Source: Lacipirellulaceae bacterium
GTDB lineage: Bacteria; Planctomycetota; Planctomycetia; Pirellulales; Lacipirellulaceae
Assembly: GCA_040218535.1 (NCBI GenBank)
Contig: JAVJRG010000012.1
Coordinates: 1,116,001-1,180,000, forward strand
Direction of reading: 5' to 3'
Length of the DNA: 64,000 nucleotides
The notes beneath the pieces were generated by a model, which worked only from the letters and a program-made list of their open reading frames with translations, ran no database searches and was not told the DNA's origin. Below, in pieces: positions 33,801 to 41,312 of the stretch. Position 1 is the first letter of the stretch; each line of letters begins with the position of its first letter. Made by a program: the position numbers and the translations under genes.

Positions 33801-35774
33801 CTGCCGAACATTGCCGAAGTGCTAGTAGCATTGGATGCCACCACGATTGGACGTCCCGAGGTGAGCGATCCGGAAATCGCCCTTCAACCGGCGGAGCAGA
33901 AAGCGACCGGCGAGATCGGAGATCGCGAGGTAGGCAGCCAGTACGCCCTGTTTGTTGGCAAGAACGAGCTCGAACTCAACATTGGAGATCGCCTGTTCGA
34001 TCCGGCCACTAGTTCGGTACAGAGTCTACAAGGCGTGCAAACACTGGCCGGTAACGCTTACTTGGGGGGCAGTAAGGATATTTTCTTCTCGGCCGTCGGT
34101 GCGAACTCGCAAGACATTGCGGTGATGGTGCATTCTGACTCCGTGTTTACCGCGGTTTCGTCCGAAGACTTGACGATCGACCCGGGTACGAAGTTGGTGA
34201 GCGTCGATGCAGCGGGCTCCGAGGTCGGTGTCGTTAAGGATGTTCACACTCCTTTCCAAACATTCGATGGACGGCTCGAAGGGGACGATGAAAAAGCGGG
34301 ACCTCGTTTCGTGATCACTGCCCCAGAGTCGGGTTTCGGAGCACCCACTTCGATGGAAGTCGGCCGCAACCCCGACGGTAGGATCCTGCAACGTGTGCAG
34401 ATTGATGTGGGCACTGCCGGGGAGAAGGGACTCTTCGGCGATGTCTTGTGGGCCGACGAGGTGAATGGTTTTGTCCCAGAGCCGGGCCCGCGCAATCGGA
34501 TCGATCTGGATATCGTGGGCGAGCGCGAGAATCTTTTCCTGGCGAGTCTCGAGAAGGACGCGGCAGGCAATCCTGTGCTCGACGACAGCGGCAATTTTAT
34601 TGTTCGCGATTTGGAAGCAACCGAGTTCACCAGCACGGAGAACGCTGACTTTGAACACGTGTTTCAAGAGTCGTTCTTCGTCGGGGAGGCAGCGAATCCG
34701 AACTTCCCTCGATTGCCGACCGAAATCCGGTTGTTCAACGCGTCGAGCATTAATCTTTTCGAACGCGGCGGTGAACGCAATCTGAATCGGGCGATTTCCA
34801 CCGAAGATGAAAGCGAGCCGGTGGATAGCAACGGTGATGGAATTCCTGATACGGCTGTCCGCCCGGCGCGAGATGACAATTTTGTTTCTCCGGTGCAGCG
34901 AATCATCGGCGTGCCTCCCGATTTCCAGCAGGTTTTCATCCCACTGACACCGCCGATCTACACGCCGGTGATCATTGTCTCTGAAGATCGGCCCTTCGCG
35001 CTTGAGAAGACAGATTTCGATCCGCCGCGTGTGGTTGATCCACAGGAGGGGCTAGTCAAGTACGGGTACTTAGGTGAAGACGAAGAGCTGGATGAGATTG
35101 ATAGTGAAACTTGGCCCGACGGCGTGACGGAATCGTTCATTCAGGACATTAAGGCAACCGTCCGCGACGGCAACCTGATCGATTTCCCACTGGGCGATTA
35201 CGTCATCAAGGTGCAACGCACCGAGGGTGGTGAGGTCGAAGAGATTCGGTTCAAGAAAACCGCCGACCAATCGGGCGACGGCCAGCCGGACATCGAGGAT
35301 CAAGTCCCCGTGCCGGGCTTCGACCTGAACAGCTCGACCATGCGTCCAGGAGCGAATCCTAACGAAGCTCAGATGTCGCTTCCCGATGCTGCTGCAGAGG
35401 ATTCGTGGACGGATGCTTGGAGTCTTTGGGGAGCGGATCGACCGAACGCGGATTCAGACGGTTCGACAAACCAGACGGATCGAAAAACGGTCGACAGCCA
35501 GGTTGCGAATGAAACAAGCCGCGAGCGACATCGTCGGGCGATTGAGCAGTTGGACAATCGCCGCGCGATGAATGAGCAAGAAAGAGTGCGAGGAGCGGTT
35601 TTGCTAGATACAGAGGCAGGTGATTCACAATCACGCGAGCGACTGGAGAACTTTTCGACGGCGGCTTCGCTCGTTGCCGGTTCATTGGTGATGGCTAAGT
35701 ATCAAGGGAGCGAGCGTGGGAAACAGTGGCGGGAAGCTTGGACCCGTCAGGTGTTTAAGAGTTGGCGGCGGTAA
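27879..35774 (+). CDS. Giant repetitive surface protein with N-terminal LExRR motif
   Basis: About 2631 residues from the ATG at 27879 (a TTG lies 12 bases upstream). There is no classical signal peptide; residues 1-45 are basic-amphipathic and contain SIRRLEQRRVLNAEF, matching the LEPR-XLL-like N-terminal motif of large planctomycete surface proteins. The body is Asp/Thr/Val/Gly-rich and built of two repeat families: ~120-residue units (GTSITQ...TPELLVM..ADNxVEKVAA) at ~470-1010, and ~130-residue units (LLVVGGNARFA...FGSLxF...VRISED...LLLRS) at ~210 and ~1270-1780. These suggest beta-helix or beta-sandwich stacks. The C-terminus has a short hydrophobic segment (AASLVAGSLVMAKY) and a basic tail. 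It directly precedes the HlyD/M50/TolC genes and is the likely export substrate (inference). Confidence 0.87.
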   Translation: MWNISDKLRRSLKAFRQAEAESYARRFQARPSIRRLEQRRVLNAEFALDGSTLTLENFQNNVNDLTIASDGSGDYTFTLSDGVWSEAAGSDANSFTGEGTDTLTVAPDEVLAMLVNDAGSAVDFGVLLDDPNFAGETLELQGVGPVSQTGLAPMGFDTLTLDGDGGDLELSSLTLVGDLTVENVLNLTDATDAGIQVTGDARFSATDNVTLANENSAANELIVGGTARFASSNGDIRVGVEDGAADPSQGALANVQIGSIELVTGGSFTVVSDNDLTEVTVDVDPSGGVDEYHLNVSGDPNFVFDVSDSGDDLIVNEIDASINLSITTRSGDLQLGEVTVGNELSLVSLDGSILELANDEAAPVQDLSAVRIHLVAKNHIAGAGPGGSADGKIELSPSAIVTASSTEQGDLGLRGLGALTLDDLETADGSIHVTAAGEILVNDLGVRASDFAKLASDDAIALQSPVSGAQVGLIAGTSITQDANGIVTTPELLVMADDSALLDVADNAVEKVAANVGTALNSGTSAFRLRSVVTTTIGSVTVDGMMITGISADFDANDGTSTLVGEVKLTVEGTDQDLLVENAIQANRVGLVSGSSIAQTSQGILTTGTNLFSDGLLVMAETDVLLEQADNVVAEVAGDVDGALRFRSATNLTVGDVAVDGMQVAGISADANANFGPANRSAEVKLISADAITLNQAIEADEVFLMAGTSVDQVSPGIVIASTLLVDSGDSITLELANHVENFAAQSTTGNVLVNSTADLNVVSDTIDGMTVNGITASGFAKVITAGSLDLQASVTAGQVGLVAGVATTHDITQNAAGVVITPELLVMSGGDVILQQDNQVEEIAADVDDSLYFRTITDLVVGQVTIVTGPAVVDRMTVTGVSSDGDTTDGFVTPVLTPPTDREVKLEANGPMGDRTLRLEQAVEGERVFLEADETIDQDAGILVHAAELLLTAGGDVTLPEANRVPLVAANITDGSLVFAADLALTISTLTFNGPNAPASQETIAGITILDQGSFDGLNLDLTARGTLDQEIIADPAMRAKVDVDVVQAKFTVPAGASILLADIGTSTAELDDPSHRATTDNRFFNDNSGLESQLVFETSTLGQIQDLTLFDETAVVFEDTNAVPDGTAVDIARDLVVIGGRSPDVTTNPMGLAIGSTAAVRVGRFAQFHAIEGQDAAGERSIHLPDLVIDTSASGTGDLAVTTDGGDAVLVNTVGVNFRDDLRSIVVGDLSVTALTNDITNDSRANIDVRDSSMFIATTGSIDLARNDTVGTPNRLVVGGNALFQAAASGTIDVGHRGDSRDANAETRFGSLTFRTGDGMVTGGDVRISEDDSSDLAGDNMAGSLILRSAADISDENDTQTRVVNDAEFVAGVEFSRVPNTSIILTDQESAGNLLVVGGNARFATSIGGRIDVGVNTSGTSADGRDAASQTAFGSLNFNSFSGLVRISEDVVAGDDAVSTGMLLEGANNAGELLLRSGENIEDAADMDLLVANGAAPLGTAEFRAQNNITLVDHHGGSNTFSSFEHTMFVSNSGGTIDVGVLADGTAADGYLYLEGTSFETISGRVRIAEDHNLTIVLGDFAEDGVADEVNRGGNVTLSTTEANRRIELDSMSVNQLQVNAMAEITDAAVNLLGSSDIRVETTAHFQAGGIITLAEANTSDNKLLVKGNAKFESTGNQDIQVGSIGSSDALAETAFGTLTFESGDGVSTGGTVRISEDAVPGQDPDGMLLTAANTAGRLELRSDAGITDNPATTVHVVTDASFVAGAAIGLNENAFDELTVGSHAAFDGSSISIGNAGQFEAGTLQVRAAGDVTIEEDDSTIFARTSQAGLLHLWSRGSITDDSSAALTVDSLATLIPITPANIFLGDQGARLDLNRLEIPSLTTNVSLVEQNGLTLEEVLVDANLYVASETGDILQDIRQPGDATPIAANSLLTATQAAFDAKQGAVILRNTSFVDLALHAGGTHDLATVGLPNIAEVLVALDATTIGRPEVSDPEIALQPAEQKATGEIGDREVGSQYALFVGKNELELNIGDRLFDPATSSVQSLQGVQTLAGNAYLGGSKDIFFSAVGANSQDIAVMVHSDSVFTAVSSEDLTIDPGTKLVSVDAAGSEVGVVKDVHTPFQTFDGRLEGDDEKAGPRFVITAPESGFGAPTSMEVGRNPDGRILQRVQIDVGTAGEKGLFGDVLWADEVNGFVPEPGPRNRIDLDIVGERENLFLASLEKDAAGNPVLDDSGNFIVRDLEATEFTSTENADFEHVFQESFFVGEAANPNFPRLPTEIRLFNASSINLFERGGERNLNRAISTEDESEPVDSNGDGIPDTAVRPARDDNFVSPVQRIIGVPPDFQQVFIPLTPPIYTPVIIVSEDRPFALEKTDFDPPRVVDPQEGLVKYGYLGEDEELDEIDSETWPDGVTESFIQDIKATVRDGNLIDFPLGDYVIKVQRTEGGEVEEIRFKKTADQSGDGQPDIEDQVPVPGFDLNSSTMRPGANPNEAQMSLPDAAAEDSWTDAWSLWGADRPNADSDGSTNQTDRKTVDSQVANETSRERHRRAIEQLDNRRAMNEQERVRGAVLLDTEAGDSQSRERLENFSTAASLVAGSLVMAKYQGSERGKQWREAWTRQVFKSWRR

Positions 35775-35896
35775 GAACTGGCGTCGTCGAGGCGGGCTGT
35801 AGCGATGGTGCCAATGAGGAAGGCTACGCAGTGGCTTCCGCTGGGCGAATAGTACTCTGGTCGCTGCAGTTTTCTGGGGATTTTGGGCCGTCCCAC

Positions 35897-35902
35897 TATA
35901 AT
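35897..35902 (+). promoter_or_regulatory. Consensus -10 element just before the GAF-HlyD start
   Basis: A perfect TATAAT at 35897-35902 lies only 8 bases before the ATG at 35910, so transcription from it would start at or next to the start codon and give a leaderless message. The -35 region is poor (no TTGACA-like hexamer 16-18 bases upstream), so this could be chance. Confidence 0.3.
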
Positions 35903-35909
35903 CGGAAGT

Positions 35910-37895
35910 ATGGCCACCTCGTCTTCCGATGCGCCTTCAGGTGCGAGCGAAATTCTGCACGAGATCGACATGATCGTCTCGGAATTAGCGGAACTTGCGC
36001 GCTCGGACGTCGCCCCGCAGCAGTTCTACGCGCAACTGTTGGAACGAACGCAGTTCGTTTTGCATGGCACGGGGGCCGGCATCTGGACTGTCGGTTCTGC
36101 GGACGAAATCTCGCTTGCTTATCGCCATGGTTTGTCGCAACTGACGAGTCGCCGTGCCGGAAACGTTTACGCGCGAGAGAAGGACCGGTTGCGGTCGGTG
36201 TTAGCCTCTTCTCAACCGACTTGGTTGGCGGCTGATGAGGAAGCGGGTTTGAGCCACTGGGTCATTGCCGCTCCGGTGCAAGTCGAACAGCGGACCTGGG
36301 GCTTACTGACGGTCTACTTTGATGAAGAGATGCCCGCGTCGGTGCAGGAGGGCTTCCTGCGTTTCGTGTCTGAGGTGGCTCGCATTGCGGCGGGGCACGA
36401 GCAGCGGCAGCAGATCGTTTCTTGGCAGGAAGGTCGAGATCAATGGCAAGGCTACGCTGACTATTCTCTGGCCGTGCATCGGAGTTGGTCGCTCAAGCAG
36501 GTGGCCTTTGAGGTGGCGAACGAAGGGCGGCGGTACGTTGGTTGCGATCGAGTTTCTGTGGCGACGCTCCTTGGGCGGCGTTGCAAGTTGCTGGCCGTTT
36601 CAGGCATTGATGCCGTGCATCGTCATGCGAATTTGGTTCGCAAACTGGAGAATCTTACCAAAGCCGTCATTCGATCACGGCAACCGTTGATCGTGGGTGA
36701 TCAGAAGCTCGAGTACCCTCCGCAGATTGAGAAACTTCTGAAGGAGTATCTCGACGAAGGGGCGACGCGTAGTCTCGCCATTGTTCCATTGTTTCACGCT
36801 CGGGAAGAGGAGGAGCAGCCGGGAGCACCTTTCGGAGCAACCATTTGCGAGCAGTTCCGCAGTAGCGATCTGGATCTGCCCGTTGAGGTGCTGCAGGCGT
36901 TTAACCAACATGCCAGTTTAGCGTTGAGTCGAGCGACTAAGGTGCGAAGCGTTCCGCTGTTGGGTTTCTTGGCTCAACATTCACGCCTGTTCTCCTGGCT
37001 GCGACTGCAAATGTGGCCGATCTGGGCGATGGTAGCCGGGTGTCTTGGACTTGTTATCGCCCTGTTAGCGCTGATTCAGACCGACTTTGACATTCAAGTC
37101 CGTGGCGAGTTCGTTCCTGCCGTGCAGAGGCACGTTTTCGCCGCGCAAGATGGCACGGTTGAAGCCGTCCATGTTGCGGGCGACCAGACGGTTGAAGAGG
37201 GGGATGTCGTCGTCGAGATGTCCTCCACTTCGCTTGACTTGGAACTTCAGCGTGTGACCGGCGAAATGGAAGTCGCTCGAACCGAACTGGCAGCGCTGCG
37301 TACTGAGCAACTGCAAGCGACCGGATTCGATGCGAACACCGCCGACCAGCTACGCAACCTGTCTGCTCGTGAGCTGGCTTTGGGCGAACGGCTGGAGAAT
37401 TTAACCGCGCAACTTGAAATCCTTGAGAAGCAGCGCGCTGAGCTAAAACTGAATAGTCCGCTAGACGGTAAGATTCTTACCTGGGATGTCGAGGGAGAAC
37501 TCCTGAAAAGGCCAATCCGCCGGGGTGATCGCTTGCTAACGGTGGCTGATGTCGAAGGTCCATGGATCGTGCGACTGCACGTGCCTGACGAGTCGATTGC
37601 CCATCTGTTGCAGGCTCAAGCGGAGCAAAATGCTGACTTAAAGGTGAGCTTCGTTGCGGTGTCCGATCCTGGGGTCGTGATCGAAGGGAAAATTCAGTCG
37701 CTCAGCAGCGTTTCGCAAGTGGATCCGACGAGCGAAACCAACGGGGTGATTGTCGAGGTGGCGTTCGACAAAGCCGCAGCTGCCGGACTGCGTTCCAACG
37801 CTACCGTCGTCGGGCGAGTTCACTGTGGAAAACGGTCGCTGGGATATGTTTGGCTGCACGAGCTATTGGAAGAGTTCAACCGCCGCTTTTTCTGA
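35910..37895 (+). CDS. GAF-GAF-TM-HlyD membrane fusion protein
   Basis: 661 residues from the ATG at 35910; an upstream in-frame TTG at 35883 is less likely. The N-terminal ~345 residues form two GAF-like domains (about 30-165 and 195-345). They are followed by a membrane helix MWPIWAMVAGCLGLVIALLALI (~367-390) and a HlyD-type half: EFVPAVQRHVFAAQDGTVEAVHV (lipoyl domain), a coiled-coil hairpin (~440-520), a second lipoyl half (LNSPLDGKIL) and beta-barrel segments. GAF domains bind small ligands; HlyD parts bridge inner and outer membrane in type I and tripartite exporters. Putting sensors on the cytoplasmic side of an adaptor is unusual. The gene lies 135 bases after the giant protein gene. 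Confidence 0.85.
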   Translation: MATSSSDAPSGASEILHEIDMIVSELAELARSDVAPQQFYAQLLERTQFVLHGTGAGIWTVGSADEISLAYRHGLSQLTSRRAGNVYAREKDRLRSVLASSQPTWLAADEEAGLSHWVIAAPVQVEQRTWGLLTVYFDEEMPASVQEGFLRFVSEVARIAAGHEQRQQIVSWQEGRDQWQGYADYSLAVHRSWSLKQVAFEVANEGRRYVGCDRVSVATLLGRRCKLLAVSGIDAVHRHANLVRKLENLTKAVIRSRQPLIVGDQKLEYPPQIEKLLKEYLDEGATRSLAIVPLFHAREEEEQPGAPFGATICEQFRSSDLDLPVEVLQAFNQHASLALSRATKVRSVPLLGFLAQHSRLFSWLRLQMWPIWAMVAGCLGLVIALLALIQTDFDIQVRGEFVPAVQRHVFAAQDGTVEAVHVAGDQTVEEGDVVVEMSSTSLDLELQRVTGEMEVARTELAALRTEQLQATGFDANTADQLRNLSARELALGERLENLTAQLEILEKQRAELKLNSPLDGKILTWDVEGELLKRPIRRGDRLLTVADVEGPWIVRLHVPDESIAHLLQAQAEQNADLKVSFVAVSDPGVVIEGKIQSLSSVSQVDPTSETNGVIVEVAFDKAAAAGLRSNATVVGRVHCGKRSLGYVWLHELLEEFNRRFF

Positions 37896-37969
37896 ACTGT
37901 CTACCGAATCAATAATTGATGAGTCTCGTTATGCGATCTGCAGTCAATCGTCACCATGACCTAGAGCAT

Positions 37970-38875
37970 ATGAATAACCATAGTTTTTTTCGCCATCGCG
38001 TCCTGACTTGGTTCGCACTGCTACTTGCCTGGAGCGTGTGCGAGCAAGTTCGTGCTGCGGAAGAGCTTTCGATCCCAAATGCGCTGCTTACTGTGGTCGA
38101 GAGTGCTGAGGTTTCTGCTGCACGTGGGGGAACCTTGGACAAGCTGCTCGTGCGGGAAGGAGAGTTGGTGGCTGCGGGTGAGTTCGTCGCGGAGTTGCGT
38201 AGCGAGCAAGCGCAACTGGCTGTCGAAGAGGCTCGTTTGGAGTTGAAGATGGCCGAGCAGACAGCGGCCAACGATGTGGACATACGCTATGCTCGCAAGA
38301 CACGTGAGCAGGCGGAGAATGAGTTCGAACGTGCTGTTTCGGTGAATCAAGCCTTGCCGGGAACGATCCCGGATCGTGAGGTTGACTTTTTACGTTTGGC
38401 CGTCGAACGATCAAAACTGGAAATCGAGCGTGCGGAGAAGGCGCATCAGCTTTCAGATACGAAGGTTGCCCTGCATGAATCGGCGGTCAAGATGGCGGAG
38501 CTGGAGCTCGCTCAGCATCGGAGCAAAGCGCCGATTGACGGGATGGTCGTGAGCATCGAGAAACGGGTTGGTGAGTGGATCGAGCCCGGTGATTCGCTGG
38601 CACGCATCGTGCGGATTGATCGAATTCGTGCGGAAGGTTTTTTGAAGGCACCGCAGGCGAAGATGGGACTGATTGGCCAACCGGCAGAGCTCACGGTGGA
38701 GGTCCCCGGCGGAAAGACGATCAAGGTCGCCGGTGAGGTGACCTTTGTCAGTCCCGAGGCGAACCCTGTGAACGGCATGGTGCGGATTTGGGCGGAGTTC
38801 GATCGTGCGAAAACCGCGTTGCGGCCTGGCTTGAGTGGTGTCATTTCTATCCAACCGCGGAAAAAGAATGACTAG
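37970..38875 (+). CDS. HlyD-family periplasmic adaptor protein
   Basis: 301 residues from the ATG at 37970, where a good signal peptide begins (LTWFALLLAWSVCEQVRA, cleavage before AEE). In-frame upstream starts at 37919 and 37931 would add 13-17 residues. The mature protein has the adaptor plan: lipoyl half (VSAARGGTLDKLLVREGELVAAG), a long coiled-coil hairpin (~70-190, ELKMAEQTAANDVDIRYARK and following), the second lipoyl half (SKAPIDGMVVSIEKRVGEWI), then a beta-barrel domain. It would connect an inner-membrane component to TolC. Its 3' end overlaps the M50-HlyD gene by 8 bases, which argues for co-translation. Confidence 0.85.
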   Translation: MNNHSFFRHRVLTWFALLLAWSVCEQVRAAEELSIPNALLTVVESAEVSAARGGTLDKLLVREGELVAAGEFVAELRSEQAQLAVEEARLELKMAEQTAANDVDIRYARKTREQAENEFERAVSVNQALPGTIPDREVDFLRLAVERSKLEIERAEKAHQLSDTKVALHESAVKMAELELAQHRSKAPIDGMVVSIEKRVGEWIEPGDSLARIVRIDRIRAEGFLKAPQAKMGLIGQPAELTVEVPGGKTIKVAGEVTFVSPEANPVNGMVRIWAEFDRAKTALRPGLSGVISIQPRKKND

Positions 38876-41078
38876 CTTACAAAGGCTCAATCCAGATGCC
38901 GTCCGCATGAAGCTGCGACCCGACTTGACCGCGAAGGAGCGGGCGTCTGGCTTTACCCGACGCTGGATGGTGAAAGATCCCGTCGCACTGAACCACTTCG
39001 AGTTTACCGAGGACGAGTGGTTTCTGCTGCAGCAACTCGACGGTGTGCGGACCCTCGAAGAGATCCGCGAGAACTACGACAGCCGTTATGCGCCACAAGT
39101 GATTACCCTGCCGGTGCTTCAGCAGTTCTATACCGAGGCTTACCAGTCGGGGTTGATCGACAGCGAGGGACGCAACCAAGCGGACTCGCTACTTGAGCGA
39201 CGTCACGCTTCCTTGAAGCAGCGAGTCCTCTTCAGTCCGCTTTCGCTCTTGGGGATGCGATTCACCTTTGGAGATGCGCAAGGGATCCTGGACTTCCTGC
39301 GACCCGTGGGGCGTGTTCTCTTTTCGAAAGGGTTTGCCCTACTCATTGGCTTGGCCATGTTGGTGGCGATCGCGCTGGGCGTTGGAAGGGCCGGTCGAAT
39401 CGCCGAGATGTTGCCGAGCTTTGGAGATTTTTTCAGCCAATCGAACCTCTGGTTGTTGGGGCTCTCGTGGATTGTCGTCAAGCTTCTGCACGAACTGGGG
39501 CACGGCTTAGCATGCCGTCGCTTCGGGGGTGAATGCCACGAGTTTGGGGTGCAGTTGATCGTTTTCTTTCCGTTTGCTTACTGCAATGTTTCCGACGCGT
39601 GGATGATGCCGAGCAAATGGCAGCGCATGATTGTCTCAGCAGCGGGGATGTATGTTGAGCTGATTATCGCAACCTTGAGCATGTACCTGTGGTACTTCAG
39701 CGAACCGGGCCTGCTGAACAGCCTGGCATTGAATCTCGTCATTCTTTGTTCGATCAACACCGTGTTGTTCAACGGGAATCCTTTGTTGCGGTTCGATGGC
39801 TACTACATGCTGAGCGATTGGCTGGAAGTACCGAATCTGCACGCCCAGTCGAAAGTTGCCCTGCTGCACCCGATCAAGGCTTGGCTGTTGCCTGGGAAGA
39901 TGACTTCACCTCGATACGATGGAAACCGTTTTGGTTTGGCCAGCTTCGGTCTGCTCGCTTTCGCGTATCGTTTGTTTACGATAGGAATCATCGCCTGGAC
40001 GGTTTACCAGGTGCTCGCGATGGTCAACTTAGCTCCACTGGCGGACCTGTTAGTCGCCCTGCTGTTGATCGGCTTGGTGATTCCTGCAGTGTTAGGTTGC
40101 GTAAGAATCATGCGACATCCGATGCTTCGAAAATCGTTGAGAAAAGTTCGCCTTGCCGTGATTGCGGCAGGGCTTGCGGTGATTGGCTTCGGGATACTCA
40201 GTTGCCCCTGGAACCGCGTGGTGAGAGCGCCCGTTGTTGTGCGGTTGCAGGACTCGGCTCGACTTTACGCTGGGTCGCCGGGTCGGCTGGTTTCGCATGT
40301 CGAGCTTGGTGAACAAGTGACGCAGGGGCAGATTGTTGCCAGTCTCGAGAATGAGACACTTCGGCGGCGTGTTCTTGAATTCGAAGGTCGCCAGGCGGAA
40401 TTGAGTCAGCAGCTCGCCAGTTTGAAGATTCAGGTTGTCCAAGCTCCGCAGTTGGCGGCAGAGATCAAGGCGACGGAAGCCGCTTTGGAGCAAACGCGGC
40501 AGCAATGGGAAGTGGCCAAGAGTGACTACGAGAAGCTGTCCGTCAGAAGTCCTCGCGACGGGGCGCTGTTTCCGGATCGCTATCGATTGGCGGTTGCGGA
40601 CTCGACGCAGCTTCCCTCTTGGCAAGGTTCACCACTGGAACGAGAGAACCTTGAATGTTACCTCGAGGCGGGGGACACCTTGGCATTGGTTGGCAAGTCT
40701 GACGATCTCGAGGCGATCGTGCTGCTGAGCCAAGAAGACGTCGAACAGATTGCCCCCGGCAGCCTCGTCGAGATGCGCTTGGAGCACGCCCCCGATAAGC
40801 TGTGGACGGGAACAGTTCGTCAGGTTGCGCGAAACCCAGTCGAGGAGATCCCGCCGGCGATCCTTGCCGAGGGCTCGATCTCCATGCGGATCGATCCGTC
40901 AGGGGACGCTCGCCCCACGGATACGCACTACTATGCAACGGTCGAATTCGAACAGCAACCTGCGGGAGTGCTCCCCGATTCTGTGGGCAGGGCGAAAGTG
41001 GTCCTGGCGGAAAGCACCCTCGGGCGTGAACTGCTACGTTCGCTACGCAGGGTGTTTTACTTCGAGTTCCAGCGTTGA
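38868..41078 (+). CDS. PqqD-like / M50 site-2 protease / HlyD fusion protein
   Basis: 736 residues from the ATG at 38868, overlapping the preceding stop. Residues ~25-105 resemble a PqqD-like winged domain (MVKDPVALNHFEFTEDEW...LLQQLDG). Several membrane helices follow, including the M50 metalloprotease core: HELGHGLACRRF (HExxH, ~209) and NPLLRFDGYYMLSDWLEV (NPxxxxDG, ~304), so both zinc-site motifs are intact. The last ~280 residues form a HlyD-type lipoyl and coiled-coil part (VVRLQDSARLYAGSPGRLV...SPRDGALFPD). Such M50-HlyD proteins occur in peptide-export clusters. Its role could be leader cleavage or handling of a substrate during export (inference). Confidence 0.87.
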   Translation: MTSLQRLNPDAVRMKLRPDLTAKERASGFTRRWMVKDPVALNHFEFTEDEWFLLQQLDGVRTLEEIRENYDSRYAPQVITLPVLQQFYTEAYQSGLIDSEGRNQADSLLERRHASLKQRVLFSPLSLLGMRFTFGDAQGILDFLRPVGRVLFSKGFALLIGLAMLVAIALGVGRAGRIAEMLPSFGDFFSQSNLWLLGLSWIVVKLLHELGHGLACRRFGGECHEFGVQLIVFFPFAYCNVSDAWMMPSKWQRMIVSAAGMYVELIIATLSMYLWYFSEPGLLNSLALNLVILCSINTVLFNGNPLLRFDGYYMLSDWLEVPNLHAQSKVALLHPIKAWLLPGKMTSPRYDGNRFGLASFGLLAFAYRLFTIGIIAWTVYQVLAMVNLAPLADLLVALLLIGLVIPAVLGCVRIMRHPMLRKSLRKVRLAVIAAGLAVIGFGILSCPWNRVVRAPVVVRLQDSARLYAGSPGRLVSHVELGEQVTQGQIVASLENETLRRRVLEFEGRQAELSQQLASLKIQVVQAPQLAAEIKATEAALEQTRQQWEVAKSDYEKLSVRSPRDGALFPDRYRLAVADSTQLPSWQGSPLERENLECYLEAGDTLALVGKSDDLEAIVLLSQEDVEQIAPGSLVEMRLEHAPDKLWTGTVRQVARNPVEEIPPAILAEGSISMRIDPSGDARPTDTHYYATVEFEQQPAGVLPDSVGRAKVVLAESTLGRELLRSLRRVFYFEFQR

Positions 41079-41312
41079 AGTTCTCTTTGCTCTTGCCACT
41101 AGTGCATCCGTTGCTAGCACAAGTACCGCGTTTCGTTGGCTGCCACGCGGAATAAATTCCCTGGCCCGCAAATCTTGCCAGTTCTGCTTAACTGGAACAA
41201 TTGGCAGTGACGATTGATACGAGCAGGACCCCGTAGGTCTGATCGCGCTGGTTCTCTGCATTCACGAGGGGAATCGGCGGAAGGTCCCTTTTCCGACTTC
41301 GCTTTCGCACTG

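Noticed and set aside
27879-35774. RTX-type calcium repeats expected for a type I secretion substrate
   Set aside because: No GGxGxD nonapeptide runs were found in the giant protein.
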